Shown here piece after piece: positions 56,263 through 64,000 of a stretch of 64,000 nucleotides of DNA (position 1 is its first letter; each line of letters opens with the position of its first letter). The notes under the pieces were generated by a model. That model worked only from the letters and a program-made list of their open reading frames with translations, was not told the origin of the DNA and searched no databases. The stretch comes from Pradoshia eiseniae (GTDB lineage: Bacteria > Bacillota > Bacilli > Bacillales > Pradoshiaceae): positions 248,001 through 312,000 of the forward strand of contig NZ_PKOZ01000001.1 in the NCBI RefSeq assembly GCF_002946355.1, given 5' to 3'. The position numbers and the translations under genes are program-made.

Positions 56263-56552
56263 AAAAAATCTCCATTTCTTTTAAATTATAAGGTCTTTTA
56301 TTTTTTTCGATAACATATCATAGCATATTTTGTATGAATAATCCTAGTCGAGCCTGTTTTAAGGTTTCACCTCAAACAATTCCTAACTTTATCATAAAAA
56401 TGACCTTTTTCAAATAGTGAATATCCTCACACCTTTTCCTGTTCCTGACAGCCTGTTTAGATAAGAAAGAATAGATTAATAGTTAAATAGATGAGGAATT
56501 TAATGGATTTCTTGAATATATATAATTTGAGGACCAAGGGAGGGGATCATGT

Positions 56553-56732
56553 ATGGATCATATCCGTGATGTATATGACCGCTATAAAAAAGGAGAGCGG
56601 TTCGAGAAACCGTTCAGTGAGAAGAAGAGCAGGGTGAGGGATCCGAGGGAGGTGGCTCCTAATAATCAAGTCGTTCAAGAAATGTTAAAACGGCATGCTG
56701 CACATTTTCCCAAAACAAAACCCCTCGCATAA
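56553..56732 (+). CDS. Small basic protein of 59 aa, function unknown
   Basis: ATG 56553 lies about 9 nt after GGGAGGGG. The product begins MDHIRDVYDRYKKGERFEKP and ends HFPKTKPLA; it is highly charged, soluble and rich in Lys/Arg. The stop lies in the loop of a terminator hairpin serving the convergent gene. No family recognised. The good ribosome-binding site and charged composition support it as a real gene. Confidence 0.62.
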   Translation: MDHIRDVYDRYKKGERFEKPFSEKKSRVRDPREVAPNNQVVQEMLKRHAAHFPKTKPLA

Positions 56733-56739
56733 GGAGGGG
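56710..56739 (-). terminator. Terminator of the DUF378 gene
   Basis: On the minus strand CCCCTC, loop CTTATGC, GAGGGG, then TTTTGTTTTG. Confidence 0.85.
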
Positions 56740-56757
56740 AATGCTGCTTGTTTTTTA

Positions 56758-56970
56758 TTAATCTACTCTTGTTTCTTTTGTTGGCGCAAACAATAGCCCA
56801 AGATTAATCAAACCAGCTATACCGACTAAAGCATAGACAATGCGGGATAGGATGGCATCCTGGCCGCCGAATAATGCTGCAACAAGGTCAAATTGGAAGA
56901 AGCCGACTAATCCCCAATTGATTGCTCCGATAATAGTTAGTACAAGTGCAATTTTTTGAACGACATTCAT
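56758..56970 (-). CDS. DUF378 family small membrane protein
   Basis: The 70-aa product has two helices and the family stretch LTIIGAINWGLVGFFQFDLVAALFG and YALVGIAGL. It resembles B. subtilis YuzA. It is preceded by AAGGGGATTTTACAA. Function unknown. Confidence 0.85.
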   Translation of the reverse strand: MNVVQKIALVLTIIGAINWGLVGFFQFDLVAALFGGQDAILSRIVYALVGIAGLINLGLLFAPTKETRVD

Positions 56971-57084
56971 TTGTAAAATCCCCTTTTCTTAATTATTTTT
57001 ATTACATTTTGTATATTCACTGAATTTTAGGTTCTTAAACCAAAATGTATAAAAAAAGTATATATTTTGTATAAGAATTTTAAA

Positions 57085-57954
57085 TTATATAGGAGTTTTC
57101 ATGAATGGCCATTCTTCTTTCTCAAGCTGCATGGCATATTCAATGATTTCGGATTGGGACATAAGAGCATAATGGAGGAAGAGGATGTTTTGTTTGTCAA
57201 TAATATCGAACTGCGCTGAGTGGCTTGAAAGTATAGTTACTTTTTCTATGCCTTTAAAGAGGAAATGAAAAATCAAGCGGTTTTTCTTGAACTTTTCGAG
57301 CGGCCGTTCCCAATTGATGACCTCTGGTTCGCCAGTTTCCTTGGAAAGCTCGGCATAGCTTCGTTCAACACCGCTTAATTGATCAAAGTCACAGGTCATG
57401 AATTCAAAGGGGATATGATAATTTTGCCGGTAGCTTATTTTTAGATCCTCCAGAAAGTAGGATAATGCAGATTGATAGTCCACCTCCATGGAATCCTCAT
57501 CAAGGAAGGTGAAAAGCTTTCCAATGAACGCATCAGAATACATATGCGAAAGAATTGTCGCTTTCTCGCTCTGCAGCTCAATAAACTCCACAGCGGCCGT
57601 TTCCTTATCCTCAACCTCAAATTCCATCTGGAATAAGCGAAAGCGCTTTAATTGACGCGTGGTCAAGGGGATAATCATGAACAAAAGAATCCAGATGAAG
57701 AGATAAAAAAGGCCTTTAAAAATGATGCGGTTTACGTCTGAGGACACAATCGGCTTGATGATATATTCTGTCCACCAGCTAGGCGGAACGGATGGGTCGG
57801 CAGAAAACGGAGCGGGTTCAAGAAATAGAAGCTTAGCGATTGTCCATCCGATCACGGTGACGATTCCTGAATAATAAATGAGTGACAACACAGGAGGCAG
57901 AAATTCCTTGCAGAAAATGACTAGCTGTTTCACAAGCTTTAATAACAGGTTCAT
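57085..57954 (-). CDS. Membrane protein of unknown function
   Basis: The 289-aa product has two N-terminal membrane helices (about residues 18-40 and 75-97) and a cytoplasmic-looking domain of about 180 residues rich in acidic and aromatic residues, with no motif I recognise. ATG 57954 lies 9 nt after AGAGGTG; a longer reading to 57984 contains that site. It is the gene after the beta-helix protein on the same strand, 71 nt away. Confidence 0.7.
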   Translation of the reverse strand: MNLLLKLVKQLVIFCKEFLPPVLSLIYYSGIVTVIGWTIAKLLFLEPAPFSADPSVPPSWWTEYIIKPIVSSDVNRIIFKGLFYLFIWILLFMIIPLTTRQLKRFRLFQMEFEVEDKETAAVEFIELQSEKATILSHMYSDAFIGKLFTFLDEDSMEVDYQSALSYFLEDLKISYRQNYHIPFEFMTCDFDQLSGVERSYAELSKETGEPEVINWERPLEKFKKNRLIFHFLFKGIEKVTILSSHSAQFDIIDKQNILFLHYALMSQSEIIEYAMQLEKEEWPFMKTPI

Positions 57955-58025
57955 TGAAGGTTCACCTCTTCGTGATACATACAAATAAATTCAACCACTA
58001 AATAGGTATGCCCTCATGCGCCCTT

Positions 58026-59684
58026 TTATGACAGATGATTGGTTTTTCCGGCATATTTAATCGATGATTGATAGCCGGTGGTCTCAATGTTAGATAAATG
58101 GACTGAATGTCCAGCAGCACGGATAGCCGCAACTCCCTTCTCCCTGGCGGCTAAAAGGGAGGAAATCGCGATATTCTTCACATTAGGGCCGATGTCGATG
58201 CCGATTGGAGCCGAATCGTTAAACTGTAACCCTTCAAGCTGGATATTGTCTGCAGGCTGATTTCCTCCAAAAATTTTGATATCTGCCCCTGCTGATTTAA
58301 AGTGGCGCGCTGAGATGTGACGCAGGGTGATGAATCTTGATTTATATTGAAGGGCTGCAGCTGGTTCGCCCTGATAATCATAGTCAGGGTCACCAATCAT
58401 TGTCAGCTGATTGATGACGACATTTTGATATGCCGAGACGACCAAACAGCGAGGGGCAGAACCTTTGTATAAATCGGTATAGACAGGCGCTAGTGATACA
58501 AGATTCACTGCACTGATATTAAAGGCTGAAAGTGAATCTGGGTCGGTATGCAAATGATGACCGATATGGCGGAAATTGAAGGAACGATTATCATGAACCG
58601 ACAAATGCCCATAAATATGAACATTGCTTGCAGCAGAAGCTGTGGCATGGGCTTTTATTTCCACGCCGCCAAAGCAATGGCTGGATGAATTATGGATGAG
58701 CCAAACATCATTCGAACCGTCATCCACCTCAAAGCCGTTTGAATTGGAGAATCCCTGTTGATGGGCCCGCCCGCTTGGGAAGCACATATGGCTGTTCGTG
58801 ATGAGCAGATGGCTGCTATGATGGGTCGTCACCCCATCATCCCCAAATCCATGTCCTGTCACATGATCAACCCAGATAAATCGGCTTGGTCCTCGTGACC
58901 ATGTGCCGTCTCCGAAATATGTATAAAAGCTTGATGATAGATCAAAGGCATGAAGGCCCGCATTCACTGCCTCCACGTCCCTAATCCATCCATATGTGAC
59001 ATGTGCATAAGTAAGACAGCTGGAGCGGTTATTTCCCGCACTTGTCTTTTGCCCTTCCGGCAGGCGGGCAGCATTCCAATCAAGGGTCAACCCTTGAACC
59101 AGAATATGATGATTGCCTCTAATCGGATTGGCATTTGTCAAAAGAGTAGCAGAAATGCCAGCCTTCTCAGATAGCTTTATAATCGACTTTCCTCGTCCCT
59201 CTCCAATAAAGCACGTAAGGGAAGGAAGCCGAATCCCTTTTACGACAAAAGTGCCCTCAGGGACAAAAACCATTCTTCGACCATTTCCTACTGCCTTGGT
59301 GAAGGCTTTTGTGCAATCGGTTCTGCCATCACCAACAGCACCATAATCAAGCACATTTACCTGCTTGTTGATTGCCTTGTTCAGCACATCATACTCTGAA
59401 TCCAGCTCATCCTTCCATTCAGGATAAAGGGTTCCTTCCTTTAGGGCAGGAAGATAATTTGAGTCAGGAGCCTTTTTGGTCGTCAGAAAGAGACGAGGAA
59501 AGAAGTAAGCATAACGATTCGTTAAGGAAGGGGTTCTCTTCTTTCGCTCATTTTGGCGAATCGTTTCCTTTAATACCTGCTCTGCTTCTACTGCAAGGCT
59601 CAGCATGGTACGCCCTTTCGGAAGCCACTTCGAAAGCAGCTGCTCATTTTTCTTGGAATCATGATTTCTCGATAAGTTCAGCAT
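58026..59684 (-). CDS. Right-handed parallel beta-helix protein (pectate lyase superfamily/GH28-like)
   Basis: The 552-aa protein has the N-terminal motif VNVLDYGAVGDGRTDCTKAF typical of pectate-lyase-superfamily and phage appendage proteins, then many short repeats with H-V/I-x-I spacing (residues about 150-540). Before that motif lies a ~100-residue helical, basic region (KKRTPSLTNRYAYFFPR). There is no signal peptide. The start follows GAAAGGGGAAG. A polysaccharide-binding or -cleaving role is possible; a catalytic residue set is not visible. Confidence 0.75.
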   Translation of the reverse strand: MLNLSRNHDSKKNEQLLSKWLPKGRTMLSLAVEAEQVLKETIRQNERKKRTPSLTNRYAYFFPRLFLTTKKAPDSNYLPALKEGTLYPEWKDELDSEYDVLNKAINKQVNVLDYGAVGDGRTDCTKAFTKAVGNGRRMVFVPEGTFVVKGIRLPSLTCFIGEGRGKSIIKLSEKAGISATLLTNANPIRGNHHILVQGLTLDWNAARLPEGQKTSAGNNRSSCLTYAHVTYGWIRDVEAVNAGLHAFDLSSSFYTYFGDGTWSRGPSRFIWVDHVTGHGFGDDGVTTHHSSHLLITNSHMCFPSGRAHQQGFSNSNGFEVDDGSNDVWLIHNSSSHCFGGVEIKAHATASAASNVHIYGHLSVHDNRSFNFRHIGHHLHTDPDSLSAFNISAVNLVSLAPVYTDLYKGSAPRCLVVSAYQNVVINQLTMIGDPDYDYQGEPAAALQYKSRFITLRHISARHFKSAGADIKIFGGNQPADNIQLEGLQFNDSAPIGIDIGPNVKNIAISSLLAAREKGVAAIRAAGHSVHLSNIETTGYQSSIKYAGKTNHLS

Positions 59685-59886
59685 GAAAACTTCCCCTTTC
59701 TTGCAGTCATCCCATTCCATCCTTATTATGATTTTATTCCCTTCCCATAGGCAAGCAAACCGTAACACAAATGTAAAGAAGGAATGGATGCCAGTACAAG
59801 GAAAAATTAGTTTAACATGCTACAATAAGGGAAGCAGTTACACTAAGACGGCTCAAAAGATAGAAACCTAATAAAGGGTGACATGT

Positions 59887-60432
59887 ATGAAAAAGATAAT
59901 GAAATCTGAACTGTTCAGCTGGATTACAGCTTTAACAATCGCGCTCATCATGGCGTTTGGCGTTCGAGCCTACATATTTGAACCATTTATCGTAGAAGGG
60001 GCCTCTATGCAGCCCACATTAAATAACAATGAAAAGCTGCTCGTTAATAAAGTTGCTACTTATACTGGGTCTGTCAAAAGCCAAGATATCATCATTATTA
60101 ATGGAGATGAGGACATCAACTATGTCAAGCGTGTCATCGGCCTTCCAGGTGATAAAGTCGAAATGACCAATGACAAACTATTAATCAATGGCGAAGCAGT
60201 CGAGGAACCCTATATTGAAGAGGAACGCGAAAAAGCTCATGCTGTAAACATGAATTTTACTGGGGACTTCGGGCCAATCATTGTACCAGCCCATAAATAC
60301 TTCGTCTTAGGCGATAACCGCTTGAACAGCATGGACAGCCGAAACGGACTGGGTTTGATTGATGAAGACCAAGTTATCGGTGTAAGCGAATATGTCGTTA
60401 TGCCGATTAAGGAAGCACGTAAAACGGAATGA
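59887..60432 (+). CDS. sipS: Type I signal peptidase
   Basis: The 181-aa protein has one N-terminal membrane helix (residues 10-28) and the S26 catalytic residues Ser40 in EGASMQPTL and Lys81 in INYVKRVIGLPGD, plus the GDNRLNSMDSR box. It removes signal peptides outside the membrane and belongs to the Bacillus SipS/SipT type. ATG 59887 is 8 nt after AAAGGGTG; the GTG at 59878 lies in that site. The symbol is by similarity; the exact paralogue is uncertain. The repeat array lies just downstream. Confidence 0.93.
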   Translation: MKKIMKSELFSWITALTIALIMAFGVRAYIFEPFIVEGASMQPTLNNNEKLLVNKVATYTGSVKSQDIIIINGDEDINYVKRVIGLPGDKVEMTNDKLLINGEAVEEPYIEEEREKAHAVNMNFTGDFGPIIVPAHKYFVLGDNRLNSMDSRNGLGLIDEDQVIGVSEYVVMPIKEARKTE

Positions 60433-60536
60433 GACTTTGAATTTTAGAACGGGGAAGCGGGAGAAATCTTGCTTCTCTTTTTTGTCTGGGATGAATCCTC
60501 GAATGATGGGGGGGTCGGGGATTCTTGCTCAATGTC

Positions 60537-61096
60537 CTTCCTTCATGGGGTAAGGGTGGGAGGAAGATGGGAGAAGCCTGGGAAAAGCCATGCAAAGCCC
60601 AGCCTTTGCCCATGCTTCATGGGGGAAGGGTGGGAGAAAGATGGGGGAAGTATGGGAAAAGCCAGGCAATTCCCACCCAATGCCCATGCTTCATGGGGGA
60701 AGGGTGGGAGAAAGATGGGAGAAGCCTGGGAAAGCCAGGCAATTCCCACCCAATGCCCATGCTTCATAGGGAAAGGGTGGGAGAAAGATGGGGGAAGCCT
60801 GGGAAAAGCCAGGCAATTCCCACCCAATGCCCATGCTTCATAGGGAAAGGGTGGGAGAAAGGTGGGGGAAGCCTGGGAAAAGCCATGCAAAGCCCAGCCT
60901 TTGCCCATGCTTCATAGGGGAAGGGTGGGAGAAAGATGGGGGAAGTATGGGAAAAGCCAGGCAATTCCCACCCAATGCCCATGCTACATGGGGGATGGGT
61001 GGGAGAAAGATGGGAGAAGGCTGGAAAAGCCATGCAAAGCCCACCCAATGCCCATGCTTCATGGGGCAAGGATGGGAGAAAGACGGGGAGGCGTGG
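60537..61096 (+). repeat. 74-bp tandem repeat array, 7.5 units, function unknown
   Basis: Units begin at 60537, 60611, 60685, 60758, 60832, 60906, 60980 and 61053 (last truncated); five are 74 nt and two (60685 and 60980) are 73 nt. Each starts CATGCTTCAT(G/A)GGG and has a G-rich first half (GGGGGAAGGGTGGGAGAAAG), then a C-rich second half. The 3' part has two alternative versions: GGCAATTCCCACCCAATGCC (units 2, 3, 4, 6) or TGCAAAGCCCAGCCTTTGCC (units 1, 5), with a hybrid in unit 7. The CCCACCC end of one unit can pair with GGGTGGG of the next around CCCATG-CTT-CATGGG. The unit length is not a multiple of three, so no protein can read it repetitively. Confidence 0.93.
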
Positions 61097-61107
61097 TTTA
61101 TCACACA

Positions 61108-61136
61108 AAAAACTGGACCGAAAGGATTCGGTCCAG
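61108..61136 (-). terminator. Terminator of the 67-aa gene
   Basis: On the minus strand CTGGACCGAA, loop TCCT, TTCGGTCCAG, then TTTTTTG. It separates that gene from the repeat array. Confidence 0.93.
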
Positions 61137-61144
61137 CTCTCTTA

Positions 61145-61348
61145 TTATATATTCCGTTTGTAGGTTTCTGGCGTTAATACCGGATACTCAGAAACTGGTT
61201 CATTTAACTTTTGCACATTGAAAACCTCTCCATATTTCTCGAGGTCGCTGGCGATTTCGTCTTGCATGGCACGAGTTGGCACTTCGATATTATACTTTGT
61301 GCCTTCATGCAGCAGGCGAGATTCCGTTTCAAAATAGATATAGAACAT
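61145..61348 (-). CDS. Small soluble protein of 67 aa, function unknown
   Basis: The product begins MFYIYFETESRLLHEGTKYN and ends PVLTPETYKRNI. It is soluble and mixed alpha/beta in character. It is preceded by AGTGGAGGGGAAAAT, an excellent ribosome-binding site, and followed by a strong terminator, so it is a real single-gene unit. I do not recognise a family. Confidence 0.75.
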   Translation of the reverse strand: MFYIYFETESRLLHEGTKYNIEVPTRAMQDEIASDLEKYGEVFNVQKLNEPVSEYPVLTPETYKRNI

Positions 61349-61418
61349 ATTTTCCCCTCCACTTAATCATGTTCTTACCTTATTCCCATTCTAGGAGGGT
61401 TAAAACGCAAACGCCGGG

Positions 61419-62636
61419 TTAAATACCGCTAATAGTGTCAAGGGAGTATTGAAGGTCTGTAAAGTTCACCTTATCTGATTTCTTTGCCGTAACCCTGCCT
61501 TCAAACAGCAGTTTTCCCTCCTCAAGAGAATAGACGGCAAAGGCAGGGGAACTATCCGAATCACGTCCAAATAATTGGATGGAATCCTCGTTTAGGTTAA
61601 TCCAATCAATTTGAAGGCGGCTGTTCGGAGTGAAGTTGATTTCTTTAGCTATTTTACCGGTTTTTAAATCGATTTTATACACTGTTCCTTTTAGCACATC
61701 TCCGTCGTGTATTGAACGGTTTGCATAAAGATATTCTTCATCGTACATGTATGAAAGATCAGCATCCGTCGGATCCTGAAGTTCGGCAGGCATTGTTAAC
61801 TCTGAAAGCTTTGCCTCCTTATAATGATAGATATACATTTTCGATTTTGATTGTGTGATTGCTCCATCATCATCAGTCTGCTCTTCAACCGTTTGGAGCA
61901 TGGCAATGTCAGAAGGCTGGAGGGCATTTCGTTCCGTTAAGGACATGGTAGAGTAATAATCATTTGTTGTCTCGTTTTTTGTGAGGATGATCTTTTCATC
62001 TGTAATTTGATTCTTTTTTAAGCTAATCGTATATTCGCGGACCTCTGTTAAATTAGGATTGGATTGTTGGTTAGATGTGATAATACGTACCTCGTCATAG
62101 AGATACTGAACATCAAAAACCTCCATTTGGAAGATATCTTTCTGTTTCGGTACGTCAATCGTATATGAATTTGTTTGTTTCTGCTCTTTGTCTAACGTAT
62201 CGATTGAGAAGCGAAGGTCCTTCAATGTACCATTATATGAATTGGTGTAATCAACTTCCGCATAGATAATTTGAGTATCATCCTCGAAAAAATAGCCTTC
62301 ATAAAACTTCCCTCGCATGAAGGAAGGGTATTTCTTCCTTAACTCATCCATGTGCTTGTTGTCTGGTGATCTACTTATATCATCGATTTTTTTGAAAAAG
62401 GGAAGGTCAGAAGCATAGGTTGTTTCCCGTTCTGTTATCGTAAAGAAGTCAGACGTATTTCCTAAATGATAGACGCCGCTGACACTGATATCCTTTAATA
62501 ATCCCTTGTCTCCGTCCACATGTTCAATGAAGAGCTGGGTCTTGTCATTCTTAGCGAGAGCTAAATGAACATAATAAATAGAAAAGGTGGCTATCAGGAA
62601 AACGGATGTGATGATTAAGGTTACATATTTCTTCAT
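61419..62636 (-). CDS. Membrane-anchored extracytoplasmic protein of unknown function
   Basis: The 405-aa product has one N-terminal membrane helix (YVTLIITSVFLIATFSIYYV), and the rest appears to be a beta-rich, secreted domain with many acidic and tyrosine residues. It lies 13 nt after the ABC permease gene on the same strand, preceded by TATAGGAGGGAG, so it is probably the third gene of an ABC transporter operon. No family recognised. Confidence 0.75.
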   Translation of the reverse strand: MKKYVTLIITSVFLIATFSIYYVHLALAKNDKTQLFIEHVDGDKGLLKDISVSGVYHLGNTSDFFTITERETTYASDLPFFKKIDDISRSPDNKHMDELRKKYPSFMRGKFYEGYFFEDDTQIIYAEVDYTNSYNGTLKDLRFSIDTLDKEQKQTNSYTIDVPKQKDIFQMEVFDVQYLYDEVRIITSNQQSNPNLTEVREYTISLKKNQITDEKIILTKNETTNDYYSTMSLTERNALQPSDIAMLQTVEEQTDDDGAITQSKSKMYIYHYKEAKLSELTMPAELQDPTDADLSYMYDEEYLYANRSIHDGDVLKGTVYKIDLKTGKIAKEINFTPNSRLQIDWINLNEDSIQLFGRDSDSSPAFAVYSLEEGKLLFEGRVTAKKSDKVNFTDLQYSLDTISGI

Positions 62637-62649
62637 TTCATACTCCCTC

Positions 62650-63483
62650 CTATACCGTAACTTTCTTGTTTAATAAATAGTGACTGATCCATACAGACAG
62701 GACACCGGTTATGACGCTTGATGCTATGGTCATATAGATGAGCTCTGATAGATAGAAGTAATCGATTTTCTCGAGAGCGGTCAGCAGGAGAATCGGTGAA
62801 AAGATTAGGACTATAGCTGCTGCGATGTATAGTAGACCAAGGATGAGTCCCTTCCATTTGAATGAACGCTCCATGAGGATAGCGGTGAATAATAGGGTAA
62901 GAAAAATGAATCCGCCGCCGTAGTATAGGATGAATTCTGTAAAAGTGCCTGGGATTACAAAGAATAAAATTTTATTGTAGTTAGCGATTTCGGCGATACT
63001 CGTTTCTTTGAAGAATTCTGCTGGAATAAGCGAATCCAGAAAGCTGCTTTCAATCTTCAAGAAGGCAATCTGTGCGGCTACCAAAGTAAAGATGATGATC
63101 ATTAATGCCGTGGCTTTGGCGAAATAAACGGACAGCCGTGAGGTCGGAAGCATAAGAAGTCGGTAGATAAAGGTATTTTTGCCATTCCAGTCCCGATACC
63201 AAACCAGAAAGATATAGAAGAAGACTGCTCCAACACATAGAGCAATCGGCCCGATGAAGTAGATTTCATCACTGAAGCGCATCATACTCATATATGAAAA
63301 ATTATCTAGAATGGATTGAACAGTTTCTCCCCTCTTTATTTCTTCGTTAGCCAGACTCATATATCGATTAGCTGACAGCCATACGCCAATCATCTGGATG
63401 AAGAATAATCCAGCCAAGCCCCCGAGCAATACCTTTGCCACACGCGAAACCTCCAGGTTAACAAGCTTTAAATAACGCTTCAT
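62650..63483 (-). CDS. ABC transporter permease
   Basis: The 277-aa product has about six membrane helices (first at residues 16-36, last near the C-terminus) with a large external loop after the first. It overlaps the ATP-binding gene by 4 nt (ATGA), which marks it as the transmembrane partner. The substrate is unknown. Fold and operon resemble small export or antibiotic-sensing systems of the YtrB group. Confidence 0.8.
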   Translation of the reverse strand: MKRYLKLVNLEVSRVAKVLLGGLAGLFFIQMIGVWLSANRYMSLANEEIKRGETVQSILDNFSYMSMMRFSDEIYFIGPIALCVGAVFFYIFLVWYRDWNGKNTFIYRLLMLPTSRLSVYFAKATALMIIIFTLVAAQIAFLKIESSFLDSLIPAEFFKETSIAEIANYNKILFFVIPGTFTEFILYYGGGFIFLTLLFTAILMERSFKWKGLILGLLYIAAAIVLIFSPILLLTALEKIDYFYLSELIYMTIASSVITGVLSVWISHYLLNKKVTV

Positions 63484-64000
63484 GGTATATACACCTCTCT
63501 TAGGACGTCCACAACAGATTTCCCTTCATTAATTCGCATGTCCTCCGCATTAAATTCCTTATAGACAGAACCATTGTTCAGCACAACTACCTTGTCAATC
63601 AGATGCTCAATATCATTGATTTCATGGGTTGTGATGATAACACCGCGGTCTTCGATTAAATGGCTTGTAAAGACATTGGCGATTTGCTCACGGCTGAAAA
63701 TGTCAATTCCGGAGAACGGCTCATCCATTAGGACATAATCGGCATCCTGGGCAAGACCTAAAAGGAGATTTACCTTGGCTGTGTTTCCTTTTGATAGGGT
63801 GGATATACGGTCTTCCTCATTTAGTTTGAAAAATTGCAGCAGGTCATCGGCACGGTCTTGATTCCAGCTGTCGTAGAAATCAGCCATGAACTCCATTGCC
63901 TGCATGATGGTGAGGTTCGGCAGCATGGCTAATGCGTCTGGGATAAAGGTCAGCTTTTCATATGTAGCCTTCGTCCGTTTTTCTCCGTCAATGAAGATCT
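63480..64000 (-). CDS. ABC transporter ATP-binding protein (partial, N-terminus beyond window)
   Basis: The visible 173 codons run from the window edge (..IFIDGEKRTKATYEKL) to the stop at 63480. They contain the Q-loop region FIPDALAMLPNLTIMQAMEF, a degenerate signature LSKGNTAKVNLLLGLA, Walker B YVLMDEPFSGID and the switch His ITTHEIND. Walker A lies outside the window. The SKG-type signature and the DFYDSW helix are like YtrB/YxlF-type exporters. It is the first gene of the three-gene module. Confidence 0.87.
   Translation of the reverse strand, partial: IFIDGEKRTKATYEKLTFIPDALAMLPNLTIMQAMEFMADFYDSWNQDRADDLLQFFKLNEEDRISTLSKGNTAKVNLLLGLAQDADYVLMDEPFSGIDIFSREQIANVFTSHLIEDRGVIITTHEINDIEHLIDKVVVLNNGSVYKEFNAEDMRINEGKSVVDVLREVYIP

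Noticed and set aside
56263-56552. c-di-AMP (ydaO-type) riboswitch upstream of ktrB
   Set aside because: The expected conserved G-rich segments and pseudo-symmetric fold were not seen in the AT-rich upstream region.
60537-61096. CRISPR-like array
   Set aside because: The units abut with no unique spacers, and there are no cas genes in the window.
60469-61221. Several overlapping reading frames of 68-130 codons on both strands across the repeat array
   Set aside because: The 74-bp repeat is free of stops in many frames but shifts frame at each unit. The predicted peptides only restate the repeat, lack ribosome-binding sites and contradict one another.

Overview
The window looks like a chromosomal segment of an endospore-forming Bacillaceae bacterium. 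The gene order is that of the Bacillus subtilis yqhT-efp-spoIIIA-accBC-nusB-folD-xseAB-ispA-dxs-ahrC-recN-spoIVB-spo0A-bkd-art-yqj-gndA region. Start sites show strong Gram-positive Shine-Dalgarno sequences, and frequent TTG/GTG starts. No rRNA, tRNA, prophage, insertion sequence or CRISPR array was seen.

Layout: 1-9.1 kb holds the end of a proline peptidase gene, efp, the eight-gene spoIIIA sporulation-channel operon, accB-accC and yqhY. 9.3-19.5 kb holds nusB, folD, xseA-xseB, ispA, then a ~580-nt structured noncoding RNA followed by a small membrane protein gene, then dxs, tlyA, ahrC and recN. The RNA lies between ispA and dxs, has a closing stem joining its two ends, and is followed by a gene with the features of OapA. 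I identify the pair as OLE RNA and its partner protein; this is the most striking system in the window. 19.7-22.9 kb holds spoIVB, spo0A and a glycerophosphodiester phosphodiesterase. 23.3-31.8 kb holds yqzF, the sigma-54 activator bkdR, and a sigma-54-driven operon bcd-lpdV-bkdAA-bkdAB-bkdB for branched-chain keto acid oxidation, without the ptb and buk genes of B. subtilis. 32.0-37.0 kb holds mutA-mutB-meaB (methylmalonyl-CoA mutase), which with mce-yqjD at 42.2-44.2 kb would carry propionyl-CoA from valine/isoleucine into succinyl-CoA.

37.2-48.4 kb holds a bacilliredoxin, the artPQR arginine transporter, yqjA, an L,D-transpeptidase, the 31-codon prli42 gene on the minus strand, yqjE, a Y-family polymerase and gndA. 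From 48.4 kb the window becomes accessory in character: several small membrane proteins (one only 58 aa), a dicarboxylate/amino-acid symporter, a VmlR-like ABC-F ribosome-protection gene behind a long attenuator-like leader, a ktrB-ktrA potassium system with a MOSC protein, an unknown membrane protein, a parallel beta-helix protein, a signal peptidase, and a three-gene ABC export module cut by the window end.

Downstream of the signal peptidase lies a 74-bp tandem repeat array (60537-61096, 7.5 units) that is G-rich on one arm, foldable, frame-breaking and not explained by any gene. Other regulatory structures are a perfect AhrC operator palindrome before ahrC, two Spo0A boxes before spo0A, an identical 16-nt sequence before bkdR and before its target promoter, and a mini-ORF overlapping the mutA start. 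All calls come from reading the sequence and remembered family features; no database search was run.
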